From positions 16,817 through 80,816 of the forward strand of contig DATCLY010000023.1 in NCBI GenBank assembly GCA_036563665.1: DNA of 64,000 nt, read 5' to 3'. Below are positions 35,640-44,676 of the stretch, piece by piece. Source of the DNA: FEN-1219 sp036563665 (GTDB lineage: Bacteria; Pseudomonadota; Gammaproteobacteria; Steroidobacterales; Rariloculaceae). How positions within the stretch are numbered: position 1 is the first letter of the stretch; the number at the start of each line of letters is the position of its first letter. Position numbers and translations under genes: made by a program. The notes under the pieces are model-generated. The model was given only the letters and a program-made list of their open reading frames with translations, made no database searches and had not been told where the DNA came from.

Positions 35640-36496
35640 CCGCGACGGCGTTGGGCGCGCGCGGCGCGCACACGCTCGGTGAGCTGGCCGACCGGGGCGC
35701 CGCCGAGCTCCACCGCAGCGACTCGCCGAGGCTCGATGCCGAGCTCCTGCTCGCGCACGCGGCGGGCTTCGCGCGCAGCGCCGTGATCGCGTTTCCGGAG
35801 CGCGCCGTGGACGCGGCCGCCGTCGAGCGGTATCGCGGCCTCGTGGCACGCCGCGCGGCCGGCGAGCCGCTCGCCTACCTGCTGGGACGCAAGGAGTTCT
35901 TCTCCCTCGAGCTCTGCGTCACGGCCGACGTGCTCGTGCCGCGGCCGGAGACCGAGCTGCTGGTGGAGCAGGCGCTGCGGCTGCTGCCGTCGGACGAGGA
36001 GCGGCGAGTGCTCGATCTCGGCACGGGCAGCGGCGCCATCGCGCTCGCCATCAAGCACGAGCGGCCCCGCGTCGGCGTCACGGCGTCGGACGCGAGCGCG
36101 GCGGCGCTGGCCGTGGCGCGCGCCAACGCGGAGCGCCTGAGCCTCGCCGTGCGGTTCGTGCGCTCGGACTGGTTCGAAGGGCTCGCGGGCGACCGCTTCG
36201 ATCTGATCGTCTGCAACCCGCCGTACGTGCGGTCGACGGACCCTGCGCTCGCCGACGCGTTGCGCTTCGAGCCCCGGGAAGCGCTCGACGGCGGCCCCGA
36301 CGGCCTCGCCGCTTACCGCGTGATCCTGAGCGGCGCGGTGTCACATCTCGCGCCCGGCGGGCGCGTGCTGCTCGAGCACGGCCACGACCAGCAGCAGGCC
36401 CTCATCGATCTCGCCGGACTGCACCGCTTCGAAGCCGAGGCGGCGCTGCGCGACTACGCCGGCCACCCGCGCGTGGTGGTGCTGCGCCGCGCGTAG
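35636..36496 (+). CDS. prmC: Release factor glutamine methyltransferase PrmC
   Basis: The 286-residue enzyme starts at a GTG overlapping the prfA stop (GTGA). Motif I VLDLGTGSGAIAL binds SAM and NPPY (residues 194-197) holds the target glutamine; PRPETELLVE precedes it. It methylates the Gln of the release-factor GGQ motif, which explains its coupling to prfA. Confidence 0.94.
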   Translation: MTATALGARGAHTLGELADRGAAELHRSDSPRLDAELLLAHAAGFARSAVIAFPERAVDAAAVERYRGLVARRAAGEPLAYLLGRKEFFSLELCVTADVLVPRPETELLVEQALRLLPSDEERRVLDLGTGSGAIALAIKHERPRVGVTASDASAAALAVARANAERLSLAVRFVRSDWFEGLAGDRFDLIVCNPPYVRSTDPALADALRFEPREALDGGPDGLAAYRVILSGAVSHLAPGGRVLLEHGHDQQQALIDLAGLHRFEAEAALRDYAGHPRVVVLRRA

Positions 36497-37137
36497 TCAC
36501 CCGCTCTCCTCCAGCTCCCGCATGCACTGCGCGAGCTCGTGAGCCGCGGAGCTCGGCTGCGCCTCCAACCCCCGGATGACGCCCAGCCGATCGCGCGCGC
36601 TGCGGCTCTGGCCGAGCTCCACTTGCCTTGCAGCGAGGCGATCGGGATCTCGAAGCCGACGATCGCATCGAGCATCGGCTCCACGAACTCCGCGGGCGCA
36701 TCAGTCAGCCGCCACGGATGCGGCTGCGCTCGCTCGTTGAAGTCGATGGTCCGTTCGAGCAGGTCACGCAGCCACGCGCGCTCGCGATTCCAGGTGATGC
36801 GGCCGCGGGCGTGCACGACCACGTAGTTCCACGTTGGGACGACCCGGCCGTGCTCCTGCTTGGCCGGATACCAGCTCGGCGAGACGTAGTGGTGCGGCCC
36901 TTGGAACACGACGAGCACGTCGGCCCCATCCGGGAGCACCTGCCAGATCGGGTTCGCTCGAGCCACGTGGCCCTGCAATGCGCCGTAGTCGCCGCGCGAT
37001 TCCACGAGGAGCAGCGGAACGTGCTCGGCTTCGAGCCCGCGCGCGGTGCTCGCGATCAGGGTCCCCAACGAGTGCCTCCTGATGAAATCGTGCAGGACCG
37101 GCAACTTCGCTTCCGCGAAATGTGACGGCGTGTACAT
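36454..37137 (-). pseudogene. Frameshifted FMN-binding PaiB-like protein
   Basis: The N-terminal part matches PaiB/FMN-binding split-barrel regulators (MYTPSHFAE, LGTLIAS, EHVPLLL, HVARANPIWQ, SPSWYPAK, VPTWNY). After LQGKW, near 36617-36621, the frame departs from the family: the -1 frame restores an expected tail (LGQSRSARDRLGVIRGLEAQ and onward) ending at a TGA at 36497-36499, directly after the prmC stop. As read, the tail is Arg/Ser-rich and overlaps prmC. One base is missing, by mutation or by sequencing error. Without the shift the product would be about 213 residues. Confidence 0.75.
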
Positions 37138-37167
37138 GTCGTTGCTCGTTTCTCTTGATGCTCGGCG

Positions 37168-37557
37168 CTAACGGACGATTGTGAAGCCGAGATACACGCC
37201 CGTGGGAATCGCTGCGATGAGAGCCGACAGGAACGAGGCCGCGGCGCTCACGGTCTTGACGATCGGCTTGTCGCGCACCGGCGAAGCGTTCGCCACGAGA
37301 GTGGCCGTGGCGGAGCCGATCCAGACCCCCGCGAAAGCGGACAGGAAGAAGAACGAATCGAAGAGCCCCTTACCGTCCACGATGCGGTCCCGGGCGAGTT
37401 GCGCATCGTGCCAACGGTCGAGGTACAGGACGCCCAGGAGGTAGATGCCGAGCCCCGCCAGCGCCGCCAGCGAGGCGAACACCGGCGGGCTGAGGCGCTT
37501 CCGCAAATAGAGCGCGGCGCCCGTCATCGCGAGGAAGGTCAGGATCCACAGTCCCAT
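37168..37557 (-). CDS. Small membrane protein of unknown function
   Basis: The 129-residue protein starts MGLWILTFLAMTGAALYLR at 37557 after a GGAGA site. Three to four hydrophobic segments are visible, with FDSFFFLSAFAGVWIGSATA in the middle and a C-terminal helix. No known family is recognised. It lies in a stretch of decayed accessory genes but shows a normal ribosome-binding site and clean frame. Confidence 0.55.
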   Translation of the reverse strand: MGLWILTFLAMTGAALYLRKRLSPPVFASLAALAGLGIYLLGVLYLDRWHDAQLARDRIVDGKGLFDSFFFLSAFAGVWIGSATATLVANASPVRDKPIVKTVSAAASFLSALIAAIPTGVYLGFTIVR

Positions 37558-37603
37558 CGATGATCTCCGATCAGCGCATGCTCCACGCGTGACGACAAGC
37601 GGT

Positions 37604-37829
37604 TCATACAAACGGGATCGCCATCGACGGCACGCCCGCGTGCGCAGCCGTGTGTGTCGTGCCCGCGCCTCCAGGCGTTGGCGGCCCCCCCGAGGAGCTT
37701 TGCCGACGAGAGCGTGGAGCGGTCGGCGAACAGCTGGACGTCGTGCCCCGCCTCGATCAGGCCTCGGCACACCGCCACGAGCGGGCGCGTATCCTCTTCG
37801 GTGCCATACGTAACGACGGTGAAGCGCAT
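37604..37829 (-). pseudogene. Internally deleted glycosyltransferase remnant (GT1-like)
   Basis: The reverse strand encodes a well-preserved GT1 N-terminus (MRFTVVTYGTEEDTRPLVAV, then GHDVQLFADRSTLSSAKLLG). It is followed, across a run of C/G at about 37683-37690 and a frame change, by the C-terminal acceptor/donor-site motif GGAGTTHTAAHAGVPSMAIP, ending at a TGA at 37604-37606. The roughly 1 kb expected between these parts is gone. Reading frames on both sides are clean, so this is a deletion derivative of a real gene. Confidence 0.7.
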
Positions 37830-37865
37830 GACGGTCGGAGAGGAAGTGATACGAACCCAGAACGC

Positions 37866-38297
37866 CTACTCGACCAGCTCGCCCGTGCCGCCGAGCTCGA
37901 TCGGCAAGTCGGAGAACTTCGGCAAGTCGTCTCGCGCGTCCAGCAGCCGTTCTCGATAGTGGACGTGCATCGTTGGCGCGAACGGGAAGTCCTTGATGAG
38001 CGACGCGAGCACGTCGCTCACGCCTTCGTCGTAATGGGCGTTCAGGACGCTGCCTCCACACTGGGTGCAGTGCTTGCGTTGGCTACGCGGCGCTTTGGCG
38101 AAGGTGCCGAGGAGGTCCTCGCCCTTCCTGAAGCGCACGGAGGCGATCGGCCATAGCGTCGCCGCGTTCATTGGCGCGCCGAGCCAGCGCTTGCAGGAAT
38201 CACAATGGCAGAAGCCCTGGAAGACGGGCTCGCCCGTCAACTCGAGCTCCACGGAGCCGCAGAAGCACGTGGCGGTATAGGTGCTCGACTTCGTCAT
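37866..38297 (-). CDS. GFA family (CENP-V/GFA) zinc protein
   Basis: The 143-residue protein has the GFA zinc ligands CFCGSVE, CHCDSCK and CTQCGG and the expected length. GFA proteins are beta-sandwich zinc proteins; only some act on S-hydroxymethylglutathione, so no reaction is assigned. Its ATG overlaps the stop of the HAD gene (ATGA), so the two are an operon. Confidence 0.88.
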   Translation of the reverse strand: MTKSSTYTATCFCGSVELELTGEPVFQGFCHCDSCKRWLGAPMNAATLWPIASVRFRKGEDLLGTFAKAPRSQRKHCTQCGGSVLNAHYDEGVSDVLASLIKDFPFAPTMHVHYRERLLDARDDLPKFSDLPIELGGTGELVE

Positions 38298-39088
38298 ATT
38301 GCGCGCCCTCCAACGTCGTTTTCCGTCTTGACTTCGTTTCCATCGTGTGCCGTATCACCGTCCGCCGGGCTGCCGCGTCGAGCGTCCAGCCCGGCCAGTG
38401 CGAGAACCGCATGCAAACTGTCGATGCGGTCTCCCGCGTAGGTTGAACGGCGGCCGTCGCGTTCCAGGAGCACGGGACGCATGCCGACGGATGCGCTTCC
38501 TTCGATGTCCCAGAGGATGTCGTCGCCGACGAAGATGCAGTCCGACGGGCGACAATCCAACGCGCGCAGGGCGTGCTGGAAGATCGCGGGGGCGGGCTTT
38601 CGCCAACCGACGTCCCCACACATGACGACCGCGTCGACTGCGTCGGCCAGCCGCAACCGCCACAGCTCTTCACGCCAGAGATCCGCCGGGCTCCCCCACG
38701 GGGCATTCGAAACGATCGCGGTTCGGACTCCCGCTCTTCTCAGCGCGTCCAGCGTCGGGAGCGCGTCGTCGTAGACGCGACCGAGCGCGAAGATCGGCCC
38801 GAGGAACCGCCTGCACACGGTGGCAGCGAGCGAACGATCGTTCGCGAGCGGCACCCGGAAGATACGCTCGAGCCGCTCGACCATCGGTGTCACGCGGTGG
38901 TCCGGAGCGTCGCCCGTCTCGGCGTCTGCCGCGTGCAGGGCCGCGTCGAGTGGCACGTCGCAGAGGCCGCGAACGGCCAGCTCGTCCCGAACGGCGCGGA
39001 TGGCGTCGGCCAGGATTGGTGGGAACTCGCTCGGGCGGTAGTAGGCCGCGAGCGTATTGCCGAGATCAAAGAGAACTGCGGCGACCAT
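38294..39088 (-). CDS. HAD-superfamily hydrolase
   Basis: Starting at MVAAVLFDLGNT (39088) the product is 264 residues. Motifs are I DLGNT (Asp8 nucleophile, with the second Asp replaced by Asn in DLGNT), II SNAP, III GWRKPAP and IV FVGDD. The Asn for Asp change at motif I is seen in some HAD subfamilies and could lower phosphatase activity. A longer frame to 39187 is not supported. It is coupled to the GFA gene downstream. Confidence 0.82.
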   Translation of the reverse strand: MVAAVLFDLGNTLAAYYRPSEFPPILADAIRAVRDELAVRGLCDVPLDAALHAADAETGDAPDHRVTPMVERLERIFRVPLANDRSLAATVCRRFLGPIFALGRVYDDALPTLDALRRAGVRTAIVSNAPWGSPADLWREELWRLRLADAVDAVVMCGDVGWRKPAPAIFQHALRALDCRPSDCIFVGDDILWDIEGSASVGMRPVLLERDGRRSTYAGDRIDSLHAVLALAGLDARRGSPADGDTAHDGNEVKTENDVGGRAI

Positions 39089-39662
39089 CGCTCGAGAACG
39101 CAGCCATCTCCGCTCGGCGGCGCCAGCACTCCATGGACGCTGGATCTTCAGGCATTTGGTCCCTCGCCGAATCCCATCAGCTCGCAAATCGCGGCGGCGT
39201 TCTCGGCGCCGCCGATTCGAGCGGCAATGCTCCTACGCCATCCCGTGCTCCGCCGCCATTTCCGCTCCTTTGTGCGCACCCCACTAGATTTTCGGGGTGC
39301 CCAATCGCACCTGCCGATCGATGACGCGGTTGAGCACCGGCGTCTGCGACGTAGCGAAGACACTCGACGTGCACGAATACAGGCCGCCCGCCGCGATCGG
39401 CCATCTGCCGATGATCGTCCAGGCGATGAGCCCGGCCAGCGGCGTTGCGAGGAACCGGCGGCTCGCGAACTCCGCGCGCTGCTGCTCCAGTTTTATGGGG
39501 TCGCGAAACAGCATCATGGATGCAAATATGCTACTGGTACAGCGGAGCCGTGTAGCATGGAAGGCGAGAACGATCGCGAGCGGGGGGCGGACGGGCCGGC
39601 GGCCGCGCCGCGAAGCGGTTTGCGCGTGCTTTACGTACCCAGCGGCTCGCAGGCGTGGCGGC
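39089..39662. other. Gene-poor decayed stretch upstream of the HAD gene
   Basis: A 574-base region. It contains one fragmentary membrane-protein frame (39284-39517, listed separately) and an inverted repeat ATGCTAC/GTAGCAT at 39528-39534 and 39552-39558 that might be an operator. Otherwise no gene is supported; it looks like the edge of the decayed accessory patch. Confidence 0.5.
39284..39517 (-). pseudogene. Small membrane-protein fragment (DUF7010-like N-terminus)
   Basis: The 77-codon frame starts MMLFRDPIKLEQQRAEFASR and continues RRFLATPLAGLIAWTIIG, which resembles the start of a family I recall as DUF7010 membrane proteins of about 190 residues. After the first helix the sequence loses membrane character and stops. 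It is probably a truncated remnant; the family name is from memory and low confidence. Confidence 0.4.
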
Positions 39663-40721
39663 TCACGTCTGACGGGTCTCGGCCTCGAGCGCCTCGACCA
39701 CCGCCTTGAGCTCCTGTGACCGGCTCTTCGCCATGACCAGCACCGCGTCGTCGGTCTCGACCACCACGCATCCCTCGATGCCGATCGCGACCACGCGGCG
39801 GCCGTTGGCCGTCACGTAGGTGTCGCGGCACGCGCGCGCGATCACGTCGCCCCGCAGCGAGTTGCCGTCGCCGTCTTTCTCGAGCACATCGTGCAGCGCG
39901 GCCCAGGAGCCCACGTCGCTCCAGCCGGCGTCGAGGGGCACGACGGCCGCGCGGCGGGTCTTCTCCATGACGGCGTAGTCGACCGAGTCCGACGGCGAGT
40001 CGTGAAACGGCGGGCCGAGGCGGGTGAAGTCCGCGTCTACCGCGGCCTCGGCGAGCGCCCGTCGGCACGCCGCCGTCATCGCCGGCGCGTGACGCTCGAG
40101 CTCCTGCAGATAGGTCGCGGCCGAGAACAGGAACATGCCGCTGTTCCAGAGGTAGCGGCCCGAGGCGACGTACGCTTCGGCGGTCGCGCGGTCGGGCTTC
40201 TCGACGAACTCCGCGAGCACCGACCAGCGGCCGCGGTCTTCGCCACGGCGCAGATAGCCGTAGCCCGTCTCGGGCCGATCCGGCACCACGCCGAAGGTCA
40301 CGAGGTGGCCGCCGGCCGCGGGCTCGAGGGCGTGCTCGACGGCGGCCCGGAACGCGGCCGTGTCGGCGATGACGTGGTCCGCCGGCAGCACGAGCAGCAG
40401 CGACTCGGGCGCGGCGAGGAGCGCCGCGACGCCTACCGCCGGCGCCGTGTTGCGGCCCACCGGCTCGAGCACGATGGCGCGCGGCGCGATGCCGAGCTCG
40501 CGCAGCTGCTCGGCCACGAGGAACCGGTGCGCCTCGTTGCAGACGACGATGGGCGCCGCGACCTCGGCGCCGCGCAGCCCCGCGAGCCGCAGCAGCGTGT
40601 CCTGGAAGAGCGTGCGCGCGGAGACGAGCGGCAGGAACTGCTTCGGCTGAGCGCTGCGCGACAGCGGCCAGAGCCGCGTGCCGGAGCCGCCGGAGAGGAT
40701 GACGGGGACGAGAACGCTCAT
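39663..40721 (-). CDS. manC: Mannose-1-phosphate guanylyltransferase
   Basis: The 352-residue enzyme has the nucleotidyltransferase signature SGGSGTRLWPLS (residues 10-21), EPVGRNTAPAVG, LPADHVIAD and EFVEKPD. It makes GDP-mannose from mannose 1-phosphate and GTP. Unlike the common two-domain ManC/AlgA it lacks the C-terminal isomerase domain; a separate class I isomerase gene lies at 58.6 kb. It is 51 bases downstream of hslO on the same strand. Confidence 0.9.
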   Translation of the reverse strand: MSVLVPVILSGGSGTRLWPLSRSAQPKQFLPLVSARTLFQDTLLRLAGLRGAEVAAPIVVCNEAHRFLVAEQLRELGIAPRAIVLEPVGRNTAPAVGVAALLAAPESLLLVLPADHVIADTAAFRAAVEHALEPAAGGHLVTFGVVPDRPETGYGYLRRGEDRGRWSVLAEFVEKPDRATAEAYVASGRYLWNSGMFLFSAATYLQELERHAPAMTAACRRALAEAAVDADFTRLGPPFHDSPSDSVDYAVMEKTRRAAVVPLDAGWSDVGSWAALHDVLEKDGDGNSLRGDVIARACRDTYVTANGRRVVAIGIEGCVVVETDDAVLVMAKSRSQELKAVVEALEAETRQT

Positions 40722-40772
40722 GCCGCTCCTTGGTTCGCGCCCAGCGATCGTAGCATGGGCGCGCGCGCCGTA

Positions 40773-41618
40773 TCAGTGGAGCCGCGTGCTCCGGGTTTCG
40801 CCGCGCAGGATGGCGGTGGCGTCGCGCTCGTCGTAGCGGAAGGTGCGGTTGCAGAACTCGCACGTGAGCTCGACGCAGCCGCGATCCGCGAGCAGCTGCT
40901 CGACCTCGTTGGCGCCGAGCATGCGCACGATGCCGGCGATACGGTCCGGCGTGCACCGGCAATCGTGCAGCACGGGGCGCGGCTCGAACAGCCGGATGTC
41001 GTAGCTCGCGAAGAGCCGCGGCAGCAGCTCCGTTGCAGGCGCGGCGAGCAGGTCGTCGCCGTCCACTTCCTGCGCGAGCTCCGCCGCCCGCTCGAAGTCC
41101 TCGCTCTGCGGCTCCTTCCCGGGCAAGGCCTGGAGCAGGAGCCCCGCGGCATTGCGCTCGGTGCTCTTCAGGATCAGCCGCGTCGCGAGCTGCTCCGATC
41201 GGCGGAAGTAGTCCTCGAGACAGATTCCGAGCCGCGCGCTCGTGAGCGGCACCACGCCCTGAAAGCTGCCGTGGCGAGCACCCGTGTCGAGGTGGACCAC
41301 CAGCCGACCGGCGCCGAGCAGCGACTGACCGGCCGTGTACTCGCCGCAATGCGCCATGCCGCGCACCCTCAAGTCCTCGGTGCACTGCACGAGCAGCAGC
41401 CGCACGGGGCCGTCACCCTGCAGCTGCAACGAAACCTGCGGCTTGTACTTGAGCCCGCTCGCGAGCAGCACGGTGGCCGCCACGCCCTCGCCGAGCAGGC
41501 GCTTGAGCTCGGCCGGGTAGATGTGTTGCGCGATGACCTGCTGCCAGGTCTCCTGGAGGCGCACCAGCGCGCCGCGCACGCCGCGACCCTCGAGCAGGAA
41601 CGTCTGCACTTCGTTCAT
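40773..41618 (-). CDS. hslO: Redox-regulated chaperone Hsp33
   Basis: The 281-residue protein carries the four zinc cysteines of Hsp33: Cys220 and Cys222 (DCRCT) and Cys253 and Cys256 (CEFC). These form disulfides on oxidation and switch on holdase activity. The length is standard. Its ATG overlaps the gatB stop (ATGA). Confidence 0.94.
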   Translation of the reverse strand: MNEVQTFLLEGRGVRGALVRLQETWQQVIAQHIYPAELKRLLGEGVAATVLLASGLKYKPQVSLQLQGDGPVRLLLVQCTEDLRVRGMAHCGEYTAGQSLLGAGRLVVHLDTGARHGSFQGVVPLTSARLGICLEDYFRRSEQLATRLILKSTERNAAGLLLQALPGKEPQSEDFERAAELAQEVDGDDLLAAPATELLPRLFASYDIRLFEPRPVLHDCRCTPDRIAGIVRMLGANEVEQLLADRGCVELTCEFCNRTFRYDERDATAILRGETRSTRLH

Positions 41619-43063
41619 GCGTCTCCGCCGTCGAGGCGCGCCTTGAGTATCCGGTTCACTTCCTGCGGGTTCGCCTTGCCCTTCGACGCCTGCATGACCT
41701 TGCCGACGAAGAAGCCCAACACCTGCGTCTTGCCCGCGCGGTACTGCTCCACCTGCGCGGGATGCGCGGCGATGACCTGATCCACGAGCGCCGCGATGCT
41801 CGCGGTGTCGGTGATCTGCTCGAGGCCGCGGCTCTTGATGATCTCGGTGACGTCGCCGCCGCCGCTCTCCCACAGGGCCTCGAAGACCTCCTTGGCGATC
41901 TTGCCGGAGATGGTGCCGTCCTCGATCTTGTCGAGCAGCTGCGCGAGCGTCGCCGCTGGCACTTTCGACCGGCCGATGTCGAGCCCTTCACGGTTCAGCG
42001 CGCCCGTGAGGTCGCCCATGACCCAGTTGGCGGCCGTCTTCGGCGTGGCGCGCGTGGCGGCCACCACGGCCTCGTAGTAGTCCGCGAGCTCGCGCTCGGC
42101 CGTGAGCACGCCGGCGTCGTAGGCGGAGAGGGCGTACTGCTCCATGAACCGGCGGCGCTTCGCGTCCGGCAGCTCGGGCAGCTCCGCGCGGGCGCGCTCG
42201 ATCAGCGCCTCGTCCACCACCAGCGGCAGCAGGTCGGGGTCCGGGAAGTAGCGGTAGTCGTTCGCCTCTTCCTTCGTGCGCATGGACCGGGTCTCGTTGC
42301 GGTCCGGGTCGTACAGGCGCGTCTCCTGCACCACGTGCCCGCCGCTCTCGAGCACGTCCATCTGCCGCTCGGCCTCGGCCTGGATGGCCCGCTCCACGAA
42401 GCGGAAGGAGTTCAGGTTCTTGAGCTCGGTCCGCGTGCCGAGCTTCGGGTCGCCGGGCCGGCGAATCGACACGTTGGCGTCGCAGCGGAACGACCCCTCC
42501 TGCATGTTGCCGTCGGAGATGCCGAGATAGCGAACGAGGCTGTGGATCTTGCGCATGTAGATGCCGGCCTCCGCCGCGGAGCGCAGGTCCGGCGCGGAGA
42601 CGATCTCGATGAGCGGCGTGCCGGCGCGGTTCAGATCGATGCCCGTGAGGCCGTGGAAGTCCTCGTGCAGCGACTTGCCCGCGTCTTCCTCGAGGTGCGC
42701 CCGCACGATGCCCACGGTCTTCGTGCCGCCGTCCGGCAGCTCGATCTCGACGCGGCCGTCGTAGACGATCGGCAGCTCGTACTGGCTGATCTGATAGCCC
42801 TTGGGGAGGTCCGGATAGAAGTAGTTCTTACGGGCGAACACCGAGCGCCGGGCGATCTGCGCGTCGATGGCGAGCCCGAACTTCACGGCCATGAGCACGG
42901 CCTTGCCGTTCAGCACCGGCAGCACGCCCGGGTAGCCCAGGTCGACCAGCGACGCCTGGGTGTTCGGCGCCGCGCCGTAGCGTGTGGGGGCGCCCGAGAA
43001 AATCTTGCTCGCCGTGGCGAGCTGGGTGTGGATCTCGAGGCCGATGACGATTTCCCAGTCCAT
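41615..43063 (-). CDS. gatB: Asp-tRNA(Asn)/Glu-tRNA(Gln) amidotransferase subunit B
   Basis: The 482-residue subunit starts MDWEIVIGLEIHTQL, has the GatB cradle signature KNYFYPDLPKGYQISQYELP, RRPGDPKLGTRTELKNLNSF and the YqeY-like tail domain (VEQYRAGKTQVLGFFVGKVM). It selects the misacylated tRNA and phosphorylates its side chain before amidation. It is the third gene of the gatC-gatA-gatB run. Confidence 0.96.
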   Translation of the reverse strand: MDWEIVIGLEIHTQLATASKIFSGAPTRYGAAPNTQASLVDLGYPGVLPVLNGKAVLMAVKFGLAIDAQIARRSVFARKNYFYPDLPKGYQISQYELPIVYDGRVEIELPDGGTKTVGIVRAHLEEDAGKSLHEDFHGLTGIDLNRAGTPLIEIVSAPDLRSAAEAGIYMRKIHSLVRYLGISDGNMQEGSFRCDANVSIRRPGDPKLGTRTELKNLNSFRFVERAIQAEAERQMDVLESGGHVVQETRLYDPDRNETRSMRTKEEANDYRYFPDPDLLPLVVDEALIERARAELPELPDAKRRRFMEQYALSAYDAGVLTAERELADYYEAVVAATRATPKTAANWVMGDLTGALNREGLDIGRSKVPAATLAQLLDKIEDGTISGKIAKEVFEALWESGGGDVTEIIKSRGLEQITDTASIAALVDQVIAAHPAQVEQYRAGKTQVLGFFVGKVMQASKGKANPQEVNRILKARLDGGDA

Positions 43064-43150
43064 CGCTGTCAGGGTTCGAGTCTGTCCGCGTCGCGCATGT
43101 TCCGAGCTCGAAGGGGCACGCCGGAGGAGCCGGCCCCTGGCGGCTCGCTC

Positions 43151-44611
43151 CTATAGATAGGCTTCGGGCATCCGGGTGTGCCAGTCGGTCGCCTGCTGAT
43201 AGCGGTGAGCCGTCTTGAGCAGCTCCACCTCGCCGAGCGCCGGGGCGATCAGCTGCAGCCCCACGGGCAGCCCGTCCACGAACCCGCACGGCAGCGACAC
43301 GGCCGGGAGCCCCGCCAGGTTGGCGCCGATCGTGTAGATGTCGTTCAAGTACATCTGGATCGGGTCGTTGGTCTTCTGGCCGAGCCGGAACGCCGGGGTG
43401 GGCGTGGTGGGGCCGGCCACGAGGTCCACCTCCGCGAACGCCCGCTCGAAGTCCTGCCGGATGAGCTGGCGTACCTTCTGGGCCTTGAGGTAGTAGGCAT
43501 CGTAGTAACCGGCCGACAGCACGTAGGTGCCGGTCAGGATCCGCCGCTTCACCTCGGCGCCGAAGCCTTCGCCGCGGTTGCGCATATAAAAGGAGCGGAG
43601 GTCGAGGTTGTCGGCCTTCTCCGAGCGGTAGCCGAAGCGGATGCCGTCGAAGCGCGACAGGTTGGACGACGCCTCGGCGGGCGCCACCACGTAGTAGGCG
43701 GGCACCGACAGGTGCACGTGGGGGAGCTCGATCGGCTTGATGGTCGCGCCTTCCTTCTCGAGCTCCCGGAGCGCCGCGTGCACGGCTTCCCCGAGCCGCG
43801 GGTCGAGCCCCTCTTCGAAGAAGCTCGTGGGCACACCGATGGACGGCGGACGCCACTCCTCCGCGAGCAGCCGGGAGTAGGGCGGCACCGGGTCGTCGAG
43901 GCTCGTGGAGTCGCGCTCGTCGAAGCCGGCCATGTGCTCGAGCAGCAGCGCGGCGTCCTCCGCCGTGCGGGTGAGCGGCCCGGCCTGATCGAGGCTCGAG
44001 GCGAACGCCACCATGCCGTAGCGCGACACGCGGCCGTAGGTGGGCTTCAACCCGGTGATGCCGGAGAGCGCGGCGGGCTGGCGGATCGACCCGCCGGTGT
44101 CGGTGCCCGTGGCGCCGCACGCGAGCCCCGCGGCCACGGCCGCCGCCGAGCCGCCGGAGGAGCCGCCCGGCACGCAGTCGTGGTGCCAGGGGTTGCGCAC
44201 GGGTCCGTAGAAGCTCGTCTCGTTCGACGAGCCCATGGCGAACTCGTCCATGTTGGTCTTGCCGAGCATGACGCCGCCGGCCCGCTCCAGGCGCTCGACG
44301 ACGGTGGCGTCGTACGGCGCGACGAAGTTGTCGAGCATGCGCGAGCCGCACGAGGTCTTCACGCCGGCCGTGCAGAAGATGTCCTTGTGGACCAGCGGAA
44401 TGCCCGTGAGCGCCGTATGATCGCCGCGGGCGATGCGCCGGTCGGCCGCCTCGGCCTGGCGCAGCGCCTGCTCGGCGGTGACGGTGATGAAGGCGTTCAG
44501 CGCGCCGTCGAAGCGCTCGATGCGCTCGAGGAAGTGCCGGGCGAGCTCCACGGCGGACACGCGGCGGGCGCGGAGGTCGGCGGCGAGCTGGGCGATGGTC
44601 TTGCGGTGCAT
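43151..44611 (-). CDS. gatA: Asp-tRNA(Asn)/Glu-tRNA(Gln) amidotransferase subunit A
   Basis: The 486-residue amidase-signature enzyme has the Lys-Ser-Ser triad at about Lys76 (LVHKDIF), Ser151 (GGSSGGS) and Ser175 (TDTGGSIRQP). It releases ammonia from glutamine for GatB. There is an 87-base gap to gatB and a REP copy between it and gatC. Confidence 0.96.
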   Translation of the reverse strand: MHRKTIAQLAADLRARRVSAVELARHFLERIERFDGALNAFITVTAEQALRQAEAADRRIARGDHTALTGIPLVHKDIFCTAGVKTSCGSRMLDNFVAPYDATVVERLERAGGVMLGKTNMDEFAMGSSNETSFYGPVRNPWHHDCVPGGSSGGSAAAVAAGLACGATGTDTGGSIRQPAALSGITGLKPTYGRVSRYGMVAFASSLDQAGPLTRTAEDAALLLEHMAGFDERDSTSLDDPVPPYSRLLAEEWRPPSIGVPTSFFEEGLDPRLGEAVHAALRELEKEGATIKPIELPHVHLSVPAYYVVAPAEASSNLSRFDGIRFGYRSEKADNLDLRSFYMRNRGEGFGAEVKRRILTGTYVLSAGYYDAYYLKAQKVRQLIRQDFERAFAEVDLVAGPTTPTPAFRLGQKTNDPIQMYLNDIYTIGANLAGLPAVSLPCGFVDGLPVGLQLIAPALGEVELLKTAHRYQQATDWHTRMPEAYL

Positions 44612-44621
44612 GTTCAGGGGT

Positions 44622-44654
44622 CGAAGATCGCGCCTCGAAAGGCGCTCCTACCGG
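44622..44654. repeat. REP-like element between gatC and gatA
   Basis: A reverse REP copy (CGAAGATCGCGCCTCGAAAG, then GCGCTCC) lies between the gatC stop and the gatA start. It is slightly degenerate compared with the copies at 52.5 and 54 kb. Confidence 0.6.
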
Positions 44655-44676
44655 CCGTCGGGCGGCGTCAACTGCG

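Noticed and set aside
39557..39709. 50-codon forward frame beginning MEGENDRER
   Set aside because: Ends inside manC in the opposite strand and has no site or homology; treated as chance.
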